From Larix sibirica (lineage: Eukaryota; Streptophyta; Pinopsida; Pinales; Pinaceae): 37,395 nucleotides of DNA. The position numbers and the translations under genes are program-made. The notes beneath the pieces were generated by a model. It was given only the letters and a program-made list of their open reading frames with translations. It was not told the origin of the DNA and did no database searches. The DNA is taken from assembly GCA_004151065.3 (NCBI GenBank), contig NWUY0304749308.1:1-37395 (forward strand). Direction: 5' to 3'. This document shows positions 1-11,656 of this stretch, one piece after another (positions within the stretch are counted from its first letter, which is position 1; every line of letters starts with the position of its first letter).

Positions 1-1440
1 GATGAATACTAGGCAGTGGCCTATCTTCTCATGTCGCATTCCCCCTCTGGTCACTACTGCGACATTCACAGGTCGACTTCTTATCTCCATTGAGATCTTC
101 TATAAATTCGGAGGTGGATTCTTATTTGGTTGAGGTTGGGGAGGATTTTTAGTTTGCCACCTCCTGAAATAGCTACTATAGCCTCTCTCCTTAGTCTAGT
201 CTATACATTATGGTTTGGGTTTCTTATGTCGAGGTATTATGACTGGTATAAAAGAAATATTTCTTATTTATTTGTTACCAATGGATAAGTTAAACGTGTC
301 TCCATGCGAGTCTTAGTAGAGTAAGCTCCAGAAGGAAGGTCTGGCACTATGGACTTTTTTTTGTACTCATTGCATGGAGAAGTTGTTTGGTGCAGCACCT
401 CTTCGGAACCTTTCTCATTTATTAATCGGAACTTACACAAACAGAGGAACCTTTAACACTAATAACAATTAGAACTAGTGCACGAGAGACTATACTTTTT
501 TTACTGACACTATACCTACAGAGATAGGACTATGGATTTCCCATTAGTCCTGCCTATGCCCTATGGTATGGATGTGTTTTTTCTCCATGATTGCACTATT
601 CATAAAGGACAAGTTAAACCCTAAGTATTTATTGGGTGGGGGGGCGTACCTCGGGAAAGTAACCTGAAGGGTCGTCTCCATGCGAGCTCATATATCAATG
701 AGTAGTATAGATCTAGAGATTCTATTTCATATGAACTGGACTAAAAGGTCTCTATTTTTAGTCCCATGCCTTCAGATTACCAATTGAAATGGAAAGGTTA
801 AACGCAGATATATACGAGTATAACGTATAGATGCGAGTTTCCATTAACTTTTTCTATTTTCAAAATGGAAAGGAACAAGTTTTAATAACAGGTTGAAATG
901 CACTCTATGAGGCCAATGAATGCCAAGAGGCAATGGCTCCCACTCGGGACAAGTTTATTATAACAATGCTTGGTTATGCGAGTCCTTCCTCTCTTATCGG
1001 CAGCTTATGGGCTTTCGGTGAACTGCTTTCGGTTTGCTGACAAGATAAAATCTCTCAGTCAGTTCGATAAGGCAGGAATAATAACGTAAGTAAGCCCTTC
1101 GTGCTTCCTGGCTAGATTGCGTGCGGGCTTATTTATATTGCTGGCTAGATGTGTCTTTGTCGGGGCATGCTCCACTGGACGAAGGAAGAATCCACGTGGC
1201 GGGGCTATGTGTAGTAAGTGAATGGCTTCAGTGAACGGCCTTATATTTGCAGTCAACAATGGCTATATGCGCATGGGAACATGGCGGCTATGTGCTTTGA
1301 ACGAACAGCTATTTTCACAGGACGTGGAGGGCTATTTTTGATACCTCAACACAATAGCAATTTACTACAGCTCATTATATATGATTCATCTCCTTGAGGA
1401 TCATAACCATATTGAAAGTCTTTGCTATAAGTTTTAGCCT
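1..1440. other. Unassigned mixed sequence with a repeated 13-mer
   Basis: No gene could be recognised. The 13-mer GTCTCCATGCGAG occurs identically at 298-310 and 674-686. Shorter relatives (ATGCGAG) occur at 831 and 976. GTTAAAC also lies upstream of three of these sites, which suggests a decayed repeat with copies a few hundred bases apart. A minus-strand 66-codon frame at 1059-1259 has no recognisable family features and I do not call it a gene. Confidence 0.4.
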
Positions 1441-2260
1441 TTGATAGAAGCTCTGGTCAGTCTAGAAGTCTAGTCTTTATGTCAACAGTAATAGCCATAA
1501 GGTCATAGACAGTTCGCCCATAGCTGTGACATATATATCCCCCTATACACGCAATACAGAAATATATATTGCACGCCATACACAGAGAGACATCCAGCAG
1601 AGAGGAGACTAGATATAAACTTTACGAGATGGCAGGTAGAGGCCATTAGGATAAAAGGGAAGTAACATCGGCACATTCAAGTATATTTTTATATTTACCG
1701 AACTATACCCTTTTAGATTGTGTACCTATGATTGCCAGGTTGTGATCACTCGATCCAGGTGGCGATGCCGGGAGTAGATGCTGCTACTCAATGCTGGTAC
1801 TTTTTGCAGTTGATCCCAAGAAGCGACCCCAAGAGGTGATTTCGGTAGTCGAGCCCAAGAGTCAATGCAGTCAATCCCAGGGTTTAGTGCCAGTCATAGC
1901 CCATAGGCAACAGTCTCATAGACAGTCAGTGATAGAACTCTTTTCATTAATGATAGAAAGAAGCTCTAGTCAGTGCCAGTCAATCAGTGCCAGTCAATCA
2001 TTGCCAGCCGGTCAGTGCCAATCGGTAATTGCCCATAGCAGCCTGAGCCCTAAACCTAGACCTCAACTGAACCATAGATCTCTAACTCTTCCTCCAACTC
2101 GATCTTTACGGAACTTTACCCTCGACCCTCGATCTATACGGAAACATATATCTTTACCTCGAACTCTACCCTCGAACTCTTATAAACTCTACTGCTACCG
2201 AACACATGGTCCTCGCTTACGGATACGCAACACAGGGTTCCTGCAGCACCTCACATAGAG
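1440..2260. repeat. Repeat-rich stretch containing a 155-codon chance frame
   Basis: Short related units follow one another. GATAGAAGCTCTGGTCAGT near 1443 recurs as a diverged copy near 1951. CGATCTTTACGGAA and CGATCTATACGGAA lie about 30 bases apart near 2100 and 2130, and CCTCGAACTCT occurs twice near 2157 and 2170. A plus-strand frame at 1791-2258 stays open for 155 codons, but its Ser/Gln-rich and Pro/Arg-rich composition follows directly from the underlying repeats. It shows no domain, signal peptide or membrane segment. I judge it a by-product of tandem repetition rather than a gene. Confidence 0.6.
1971..2036 (+). repeat. 14-bp tandem repeat, about 4.5 copies
   Basis: Units begin at 1971, 1985, 1999, 2013 and 2027, an exact 14-bp period. 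The consensus is CAGTGCCAGTCAAT. Later copies carry substitutions (for example CATTGCCAGCCGGT and CAGTGCCAATCGGT) but no length change. Because 14 is not a multiple of 3, the protein frame across it cycles through three different readings of the same DNA. Confidence 0.85.
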
Positions 2261-2496
2261 CATCTCACATAGCCCATCATTGCCAGGAGATGCTTTGATA
2301 ACACTCATGAATCTTAGGAGGGCACTCTTGCTATTAACCCTTTACCCTATCTTACTTTACCTTCTTTAGTCTTACCATACTACCTACCCACCTGAAATAA
2401 CTAGACCTGGTCTCCCCACTTGAGGAATTAATCTTAGGGAGGTACAGACATAGAAGACCCGGAATGGGATGCCATGCATGAAACAACCTTACCTTT
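2250..2496 (+). repeat. Dispersed module, left-hand copy
   Basis: This stretch shares landmarks with the array at 35.1-36.4 kb. CATTGCCAGGAGATGCT followed by TGAATCTTAGGA and GGCACTCTT matches the sequence at about 36113-36165. CTAGACCTG at 2401, followed by AATTAATCTTAGGGAGGTACAG, matches about 35980-36025. CATGAAACAACCTTACCTTT at 2477-2496 is identical to 35919-35938. The order of blocks differs from the right-hand array, so this is a rearranged or differently sampled copy. The similarity stops abruptly at 2496. Confidence 0.75.
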
Positions 2497-5400
2497 ACGA
2501 TTAATAACTGATTTATCTATCCGCCCTTGATATAGCGGTGTCATTATGTTACCTGCTGAATAAGTAGTCTCAGGTAATCAACCAGTGATTATGCCCCTTA
2601 TAAAATTAAGCCGGCTAAGCTTACCTGCTAGGGATCATGGGATATATTAGTTAACGCAAAAGGGTTTATGTCAATTACTCTCTTGCTCGTTATGACATAG
2701 ACTAGTATTTACGGATAGCTACTAGTAGACAACAACATATTGTACCTGAGAACCTTAATTACGCTGCTTAGTCCAATGATTACAGCGTTATAGTGCAACT
2801 AAGACCACCGCTGTATTCATAATTCAGTTGCTGAACCATAATCCGTAGTTAATGAATACCCTTAAGCATTACGGCTCATATTCTATACGGCATAAATTTG
2901 GGACTGCTCTAAGCAATTACACCACCTGCTTAGTCTGTAAAATAATCCATACAGCTTATTACTCACTTGATAACACGTCTTAAAAGAGCATAGAGCTAGC
3001 GGCAATCTGAGTGTATTTATTCCAGCCTGTCACTTTCATGGTAATTACGGTCTCGTGAATTGTAATAGGCTGCAGAGTGAGTACGATGAACTCGGCTGGT
3101 GTATTCAGCAGGTCAATCTAAGTACTATTAAGTACACTAAGTTCATGTCGGCCGTATAGTGAAACCCTTTATTGTTCCAACATCAACTAGTGTTTTGCCT
3201 TAATTTACCATTCTTTCCGCTTCCACCTTGTAGAATTACTGCTTGATATCCACTAGTAAATCCAGTACACTTTCTAAAGCGGATCCTATTAACATTACCA
3301 TATCCTCAGCCTAATTATATAGTTCACTGGTAACCAAGATTATTATTGCCAAGTCATATAGGTTTAACAACTATTGTACGATTAATTCAGTAGTCCTATC
3401 CTGCTAATTACACGTAACTAACCACGGCTCAGATCTCTGGAGTAATGACGCCTACAGGACTTATACAGGGTATACCTGGAATAGACGTGGTACTCTAGCT
3501 GCTCTTACATCTTAATTTATTAAGACTCGACAATACCAGGCGTGATGACCCGTACAAGCCTAATAAGTGATAAGCACCATGTTTTATGGTAAGCTTATAC
3601 CGGTTTTACTGGCTAATCCGAACTAGACAGGATAAATAAGAGTACTCGACCAGGAGAAATAATACCACGTCGTTATGAACTACGATAACGTACTCTTTAT
3701 TCCAACATAATTAATGATGTAGTTGTAAGCTTACGGACTCTGGGTTGCCATGATACTCGCCTAATTTAGGAGACCTTGTTAGCTCTTTAAGTGCTCTCGT
3801 AGTCCATGAATTATAAGAGTGCTCTGCATATTACTGTGCTATCTAACCTGGTCTTAATTAAGCTTAAACTCCAGGCCTTACTGGTAAGCATGTCTATTTC
3901 CTCTTAATCCACTAATTGAAACAGGCTAGAGTGTAAACCGGGAGAATATTGTGTGCATGAACCATAGTTAAAGCAGCTAAGTTTATAGAGCTGCTTTAAC
4001 TATAGCACCATGGACTTCATATTAAAGTACGACGAGGTAAGCTTGAATGCTACTGAGGTAGTAAATATGGAGTCACTGTTGCATACAAAAGAGTAAGTGC
4101 AATATGCTTATTTGGTATAATAGTATAATCAGTAGTGGTACTATACTATGGGTACTCAGCAATATCAACTACTACATTTACTCAATTATTATGTCCTGAG
4201 TTAACCCGTCTCTTGCCTGTAATTAAAATATATCAATAGGGTCATAGCTTACGAATAATAACATATGGGATAGCAACTATAGAATACTAGGGTAAATTAT
4301 GGTAATAATAGTTGAAAAGAAAAGGTATTAAATAATGCGAGTACGACACTTCCAAGTCTAATGAATTCCGTTGTACATTTATGTAACATTAATGTTATAG
4401 TATCACTATGCTAATTACACAGATAAAAAGAGGGTTAGAACCAGTAAAGCAAGGTATATGGTTTGTTTACCATACTAGTTAAACTCTAGATGCGTTATAA
4501 ATTACAGCTCGATCTTACCAATGGCTTTTATATTCGGCAACTTAAGTGTTTTATTAATATTCTATGCTTGGGTTAAGATTTACCCTGCATACTATACATA
4601 TGTCCAAGCTGCTAAATTAGAAATTAATGTTATTTTATTAATTACGATTACACATGGAAAAGATAGAATAAGTCATATATAAGTATAACCAATACTAGAG
4701 GTATATATTTTATTATACTATTTAAGCAACATGTACTAGAGCTGGTTACATGGCATTATCCTAACAAAATGATACCACTACTTATTCAGCTAGTGAGTTG
4801 ACTCAGACCTTTATTACTTACCTCTAGAGTATCAGAGCACGAGATAAACTTATAAGCTTACTATAAATTACCCATATAATCATAAATAGAATAGTATACT
4901 CTATTTACTATCTCATGTAGCTCACCAGCCTAGGAATTTATAAGTGAAATATTACTAGTACTGCTTAGTGAACTTACCTATGTGGATGTTACTAATACAT
5001 AAACAAAAGTCTTAATTCAGAGCTCTGCTTAATTAGTGATTTACTAGTAGCTGATCGTCACTTAGTATGGATAGGCTGAGCTCAATCGGATTACGACGGT
5101 CAAGAGTGAGAAAGCAAGAGGTCGTGTAGTGCAAATGGTGTATATCCATGGTAATCTGGTCTTTCTCATAATCTTTAACTCCACATAAATTGGAATAATA
5201 TATGATTGGTAGCCATGATGTAACGTACCCTGGTATACAAAATACCATAATGTTATATACCTGTTTATCTCTGACAAGTAGTTGGGGTCTTACATAAGGA
5301 TGACATAAAGAGCCTTTTTACGGGTTCTGTCATGAATTAGTACTAAGCGGATTAACTTACTTACAATTTCATCCATGTTATTAGCTTAATTACTATTTCC

Positions 5401-8400
5401 TGAACAGGTAACAATTATTAACCCGGTGTTTTCAATTACGCTCAGGGTAAATAAAGACACTAGAGAATAATAACCATGATATGTACTAATAAAACGCTCG
5501 AGTTAATATAAATAATACATACTGCTAGCTCTGGATATGCATGGTTAGCTGGTTACGTCTTTGTTTTCACTTTATAATGTCATAGCCCCGTAGGCGTGTG
5601 CTTACTTATGGATGTCTAACTAACTCATACCACTCTGATTATGTAATTTGCCACATCGTGTTCGTAATGTACTAAGCATGAATTAATACCGTGAGTTACG
5701 AGGCGCTTTAATGCTAAACGGGTCAGTGCACATGGAGTGTGAATCCAAGCACGTAATTCATATGAGTATACATAGTATAACGACAGAATTCTATAAGAAA
5801 GAATCAGACTTACCCATGTGCGCTTATACGTAATTATATTACCTCTTTAATCAGCCTAATTAATTTGCTTTTAATTTCAGAACTAACCAAGGCATAATCT
5901 ATTGAGTTGTACTTCGAGTAATCAAACTGGTTCAACTACTCAGGCTATTAATTATAGTTACTTAAGCTAGTAGTAGTTAAGCAGGGCTCAGAGAGCAAGT
6001 ACTCACACACATATGGCTCTTTGATCACAGCGGGTGAATTAACATACGTGTAATCGCTATCTATGCTTATGAATAACTTACTGAGGAAAAACAGGGCAAT
6101 ATGATGAAAAACATTGTATTAGGCAGTTAATCGGAAAACAGAATGGTAACTATGGTATACCAATAAGCCAACATAGAAGCTTATATATGCCCCTCGATAA
6201 ATAGGCTATATTATTACCTACTAGGATAAGATAATTCTACTGTAATAATATCGTGTTGTTGTCTACAATGTGTTATACTATGTATACGTTATAATATGCA
6301 GAAGCCATGAATAAGATCACACATTAGCACTTACTAATCGTAATGTTTAAGGGCGTGAACTCTTATTAGCTTATACAAGTCACGTGTCCTCAGACAAATT
6401 ACATGTTGGGTATGACAAGGTCGTGCTTTATATGCAGCAATTACAAAATTACTACTGGTGATCATAGTATACATAACATGGACTACGAGATAATCAGGGT
6501 TTATTAAGTTAATGGAAAGGCTGTAATAAGCTTTTATGTGGGCTTAGTTCATGATTAGACCTGTTCTGTTTTATAGTACCTGGAACAAGGATAAATCATA
6601 GAATACTAGTTAGCTCATTTTCCGCAGGATATAACGAGTGTAGTAATCATTCTAGGTGAAAAAATCCAATAATGATGCTCTAGTATTACCTCGTCATGAA
6701 GTGTCCTGGATAGCATACTAGCTATTGGTTTACGACGTAATTACACGAAGTCATACATGGTAGAATGCATATCACTCCATCTGGATAATCCATGCCTCGT
6801 AAGCTACTACATAGTGAGCAAGTAAGCCTGGTTAGCTTCGTGGTTGCTTTATCTATAAAAGCTTAGACAATTCTCTGGTTAATAACGCCGAACTGCTTAT
6901 TCCATGTTAATTTCAAGCATCTGGACGATTTAGAATTCTTGCTCTTGGAGTACAAGACTCCATTTACCCTGAAATATCCGTGGAAGTCAGTGGTGGTGCT
7001 CAATTAATGAACCAGAGGTAATGCTATCAGAGTATATAAAAGTACGTACTCGTTGTATTACGCTACGAGCTTACGAGGTGATAGCTAGGTAGAAATTAAT
7101 TTTTAGCTAAACCTAGTAGAACAAAGTGGTAATTAGCAACCTCAGCCCTTTGAGACACCCTTAGTGCCTATCCAAAGGTGTATTAATGACTCAGACAGAG
7201 CATAAACACTGCTTGTTTAGTTAGTAGGCTCATGGTTACCAAATTATTCAGCTATGCTAATTTAACTATATCCTATTAGGCCTATTAATTACGCTCTGAA
7301 GTTTAAGAAAGTTGTAGTAACTAAGGAAACAGCCGTTTACTGAATCTACTAGGAGAAATAGTATTATTAAGCATATAGTAGAACCTGTTCTGGTAATTTA
7401 CACCAATATGGTATATTCTAGAGCATTATTACTATTATTATTCTCGTCTTACCATATACTTTTACTAGGTAGCAGTGGTCGTACCTTTCTTAATTTATCC
7501 TGGATACTCTAATGTTAATTCAGGATATATTACTACTGCGTAAGCATAATCTTTTAGCCTGCCATTCCGTATTCGCTCAATTATTCATAACCTCTGTCAT
7601 GTATCTAATTATGGCCAGGCTGAATACTTGATGAACTCTATAGCTTAATCGTTGCAAGTACAATAGTTGGTAATATGTTAATCGCCCGTACACATAGTAC
7701 GAGCCATAAAATAATAGTGGTGTAATTACGAGAAAGAGCGTAGACAATGCTCCAGGGTCATTACTAGTAAGTCCATGGTATCACTGGGTACTATATATGT
7801 ATTACTACTTATAGTCTAACGGTAGTAAAACAGTCTACTGATTCAAACTATTGCACAAGTGGTTAATTTTAAGGTGCTGTTAATCCGAGTCACCATTGTA
7901 TACTATTGTTCACTGGTTATTTACTAATATTACATAGTAAAATATTATTAGCTCTCATAACAGCATCTATAGCGTACGACTTACACCTTACTAATGGTCC
8001 ACTAGGGTATTTATATACGACTAGTGAGTATATAAATAGTATACGTAATTAACTAGAAAGCATAGTAATAAGTGGATATCTCTGACTAAGCTCACTGAAC
8101 TCATAGTATACTGCCTACTACGACATCAGATAGAATGACACGACCTGTAAGTTTAATTACGCACATAGCAATAATACTTGTAAGAAATAAGTCACTTTCT
8201 CGTTAAAGAATAAGGTGGTATGATTAACTTATTAATACGTCTGGCATACTCTCTACTGCCTTAATAGACCTAGTAATTACTTTATCATGTGTTATGCGGT
8301 TCACTCTAGTACGATTCATAGTTAGTATAAGTGCTAGACTAACACGCTGAAAACATTGCAAGCATCATTTATTCAGCCTAGTGCTTGAATGCATAGTTCC

Positions 8401-9890
8401 ATGTTAGAGATAGCCTAGCTTATATCCCTAGTTCTTTTATGGTTCAGAGCGCGTAAACAACTTGAAATAACACGTTACTCATGATTTACTCTTAATAACT
8501 TTATCGTGTTTTACTAGACAAAGTACGACCTGCCGGGAGAGTACAGAGACTATTACATAATTTTTCATTATAAACTGGTAAACCTCAAGCTTAATTACAT
8601 TACAGTATACTTAGTTAGCACATGTCCATAGTACGCTGTAAAATACAAGCATAAAGTGGATATTGACGTGACCACTAAGCAGTTAATACGAGGTAATATC
8701 AAAATTATCCTGCAGCAGCACTGGTTACCAATGACAAGCACGTGATACTAGTGTTCATACTTACTTAAGCTGGTTAATCACGACAGTCTAGCAAGTTAAT
8801 GCTTAACTCGGACCCCTTTTATTACCTAGGCACTATGGAACAGAGCTCAGCCTACTAGTAATTTCATGTATAAGTTCAACTCATTCAGAGTATTAATTTC
8901 ACTATTAGTACCTCGTGCCAGGCACACATCATGTGTATCGAGATGCTAGTAATTATAACAAAATGTTGCTTAAGCTCACATAATTCCCCAAGCCTAACTA
9001 TCATATACCCGCTCGTATTAAGTCTTGTTTTGAACGGGTACTGCCGTGAGCATACCGCTGTATTACATAAGTACACGACTAAGACTTCGTAATACTACTA
9101 AAGCTTATGACGCACTATAACATTGCATATTTTCCTTGAGCTGTTGCATAGACGGTGAATTAACTTGAATACGAGCAGTAAGCCTAATCATATAGGCGTT
9201 GTATCATGTTAAAGTACTTAGCCATAAAAGCATGATAAAGTAAGCTAGATTTAATGCTTCTATAGTATTTAAGTCTCATGCTATGTATTACACAAAACAG
9301 GCTTTCTTCATAGTGTATGATGTGCACGTGGTTAATCAGTTACTAGTAGCATGTATACGGTGAATAGGATAGCTTGCTTCATAGAGTGAAATATATGATC
9401 TTACTACTTGCCGAGTGAGGTAACTAAACATTGAAGTACATAATACTATGCTTAGCTATGTCATTAATGCCCAGACAACTAGTATATTATACGAGCGTTC
9501 AGTGTTCTACTTAGGCTGACTGAACTTGTTAGCCAATATAGTGAAGATGAATCACACAAGAGTAATATCGAGGTTAAGGCACTTATACTCTGTAGATATC
9601 ATGACTTATACATCAGTCGATTCAGGGTCTGAGAAGCAATAGATTACATGGATTACAGGCATATTACTGAGTCACAATTAATTGAGTAGAGACAAAGGAC
9701 TAATTGCCTTACTACTCTTTTATCCTTGGTAACTAGTTATACACCTCATAATAATTACCATGCTGTTTACATAGTACAAGTTACTGAGCATCACGGAATA
9801 AGTAATATAATTGGTAGAGCAACAAGGTGTAGTGACCATGAAACTAAGTAGAGCACTGCTTATTACGACCAAGTGGTTAATACATCGAGT
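2497..9890. other. AT-rich block 1 with a distinctive word bias, no genes
   Basis: About 7.4 kb of sequence at roughly 35-40% GC (estimated from sampled lines) contains no recognisable gene. Every open frame is under about 90 codons. Palindromic words are over-used. By eye, ACTAGT occurs 15 times, at 2701, 2721, 3186, 3252, 4474, 4954, 5043, 6605, 7763, 8020, 8747, 8854, 9342, 9478 and 9732. TAATTA occurs at least a dozen times between 2750 and 5860. No fixed period was found. The composition and vocabulary change sharply at both ends, near 2497 and near 9890 where CAGCA-rich sequence begins. It could be a very decayed array, or foreign DNA such as an old plasmid. Neither can be shown from the sequence alone. 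Confidence 0.6.
3964..4003. repeat. Perfect 15-bp inverted repeat (hairpin)
   Basis: ATAGTTAAAGCAGCT at 3964-3978 is the exact reverse complement of AGCTGCTTTAACTAT at 3989-4003, with a 10-base spacer AAGTTTATAG. This is the strongest hairpin I noticed in AT-rich block 1. It has no T-run on its 3' side, so it does not look like an intrinsic terminator. Plant mitochondrial stem-loops can mark transcript ends or recombination sites, but nothing nearby supports either role. Confidence 0.8.
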
Positions 9891-11280
9891 AGAGGAGGCC
9901 CAGCACAAGCAGCATAACCAGCAGCGCTATTGCTCATTCCCCAGCAGCATATCAGCGTAGGAGAAACAAGGTTTCGTTAAGGTAAGTTATGGGGCGCTCT
10001 ACCAAGGCTGTTCTTTCTATATGGGGCAAGCGCTAGCGATAACCGGTTCAATCAATATCCTTCCACGTCTCTATCGGCTATGATCTGGGGCTTGAACCTC
10101 CCTATCTGGTTCGTCGAAGCTTCTGTCAAATTGAAGTAGGGTGCAAGGGTAACTATTCATGCGTTCCCAGGCTCAAGGTTCAAGGAAAGGCTCAAGGGAT
10201 ATATAGCGCTAAGGGGTAAGGTATGTGGATCAAGGGTCAATCCAAATATTGTTGTCGCGCATGCTACACCTATGTAATAATTATTCTTTTTTATAGGCAA
10301 CTGGACACCACAGCTATGATTGTGATTTAACTCAAACAGGGTTTCTGACACAAAAGGATCCAAGTTATGGTTTGTGCATATACCCGGCAACATAGTATGC
10401 AATTCACTTTTACATTTTTCAAAGCTCCGTACACAGATGCTTGGTTATAAATGATTAAGTTCGGAAGTATTTTATCAAGGTTGTGGAGATTGTGCTTCGC
10501 CAAGGGCTGGCCCATCCAATTACATGTGTACTTTATCTAATAGCTCTGAAACATGGAAGTTTATGATGGGCAGTTCTCTTATAAGCAATAGCTCCAACAG
10601 AAAAATTATTGAGATCATCAGATACTATCCTCTGTTTTGATGGAATTTCTATTGCTAATGATGGAACTGTCTCTTTCAGGCGTAGTGAGCGTATAGGTCT
10701 TAGCTACCTTTTTTAACAGAAGTACACAAGAGAGCATGCCAGAGTTAACATCTAATAGGCTATATCAGAGGGGATCTATTTGAAGTCTAATAAACCCATC
10801 CAGATCATCTGAGAGCAATATCATCTGAGAGGCAATATTATATTACGAGGCCTTTATTTTCATAGGAATTAAATGCCTTTTCAGTCCAATTAATAAATCC
10901 ATATAATTAGTTAAAGTGTGGGGCTTTCCCGAGAGGGGGGTTGTTTGCCTGGTGAATATTTTTCACCTTTTGTATCAGATTTGTCTTTGCTAATCCTAAG
11001 ACCAAGATCACATGGTATGCCTCCTAAGCATTTCGAAGGCGATAAAGTTAACATGGGGAGTTGTTATTTTATCTATGGGTGGGGAGGGTAAGTTTATATG
11101 AATAGAACATAAGTGACGAGTCCTAATCTATAATCACAAGCATGTACACTTCATGTTGTTTTATGCTTGAGGCCTCCGCACATTCTTTAAAAGTGTGGAT
11201 ACAAAGGCAAAGATCTGAATAAGAAGGAACAAGGGACTTTGAAACCAGTTCCTTAAAAACATGGTCGGTATAAAAAAATA

Positions 11281-11360
11281 GGTGGCTTATTAGGGTTGCG
11301 CATGCAAATAGTAAGCCACCCAATAAAGTAATGTTTCATCCCAATAAAGTAATGTTTCAT
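11281..11360. repeat. 9-bp hairpin followed by a 21-bp tandem duplication
   Basis: GGTGGCTTA at 11281-11289 pairs with TAAGCCACC at 11312-11320 around a 22-base loop that itself holds the palindromic core TGCGCA/GCATGC. Immediately after the stem, CCAATAAAGTAATGTTTCAT occurs at 11320-11339 and again, identically, at 11341-11360 (period 21). The near-perfect duplication is younger than most repeats in the window. Confidence 0.85.
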
Positions 11361-11632
11361 TTTATTGAAAATAAAAGTGCCGGTTCGCCTACCCAGGGAA
11401 TGAAAAGTTGGAGTTATTTCTTGGGATGACGAAACAATGAGTTATGGCTCTATAACTGACGAGGATGCTTACTCGAATGCTGCGGGGCAAGTATTGTTAT
11501 TAAAGTTATGGTGGTTCTGAGATTACGGTTTGGTAAACATCAATGACGCATCTCTGTTACCGTTACTTATTACTGGTGCTCTCAATCTTAAATTGGAAGG
11601 GCGATGAGAGGCTATAGAGTTGGCTTTTAACC

Positions 11633-11656
11633 TGTTCGAGAGTTCGGACTCGAACA
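11633..11656. repeat. 8-bp hairpin
   Basis: TGTTCGAG (11633-11640) and CTCGAACA (11649-11656) form a perfect stem around AGTTCGGA. It resembles a tRNA T-arm superficially because of the GTTCGA core, but the stem and loop lengths are wrong and no acceptor or anticodon arm can be drawn around it. Confidence 0.7.

Noticed and set aside
1791-2258. 155-codon frame, the longest uninterrupted in the window, as a gene
   Set aside because: It lies across a 14-bp tandem repeat and other short repeats. Its composition follows from them and no domain is visible.
10040-10110. tRNA-like sequence on the minus strand (GGTTCAAGCCCC)
   Set aside because: The putative T-stem does not pair over 5 bp and no acceptor, D or anticodon arm can be drawn around it.
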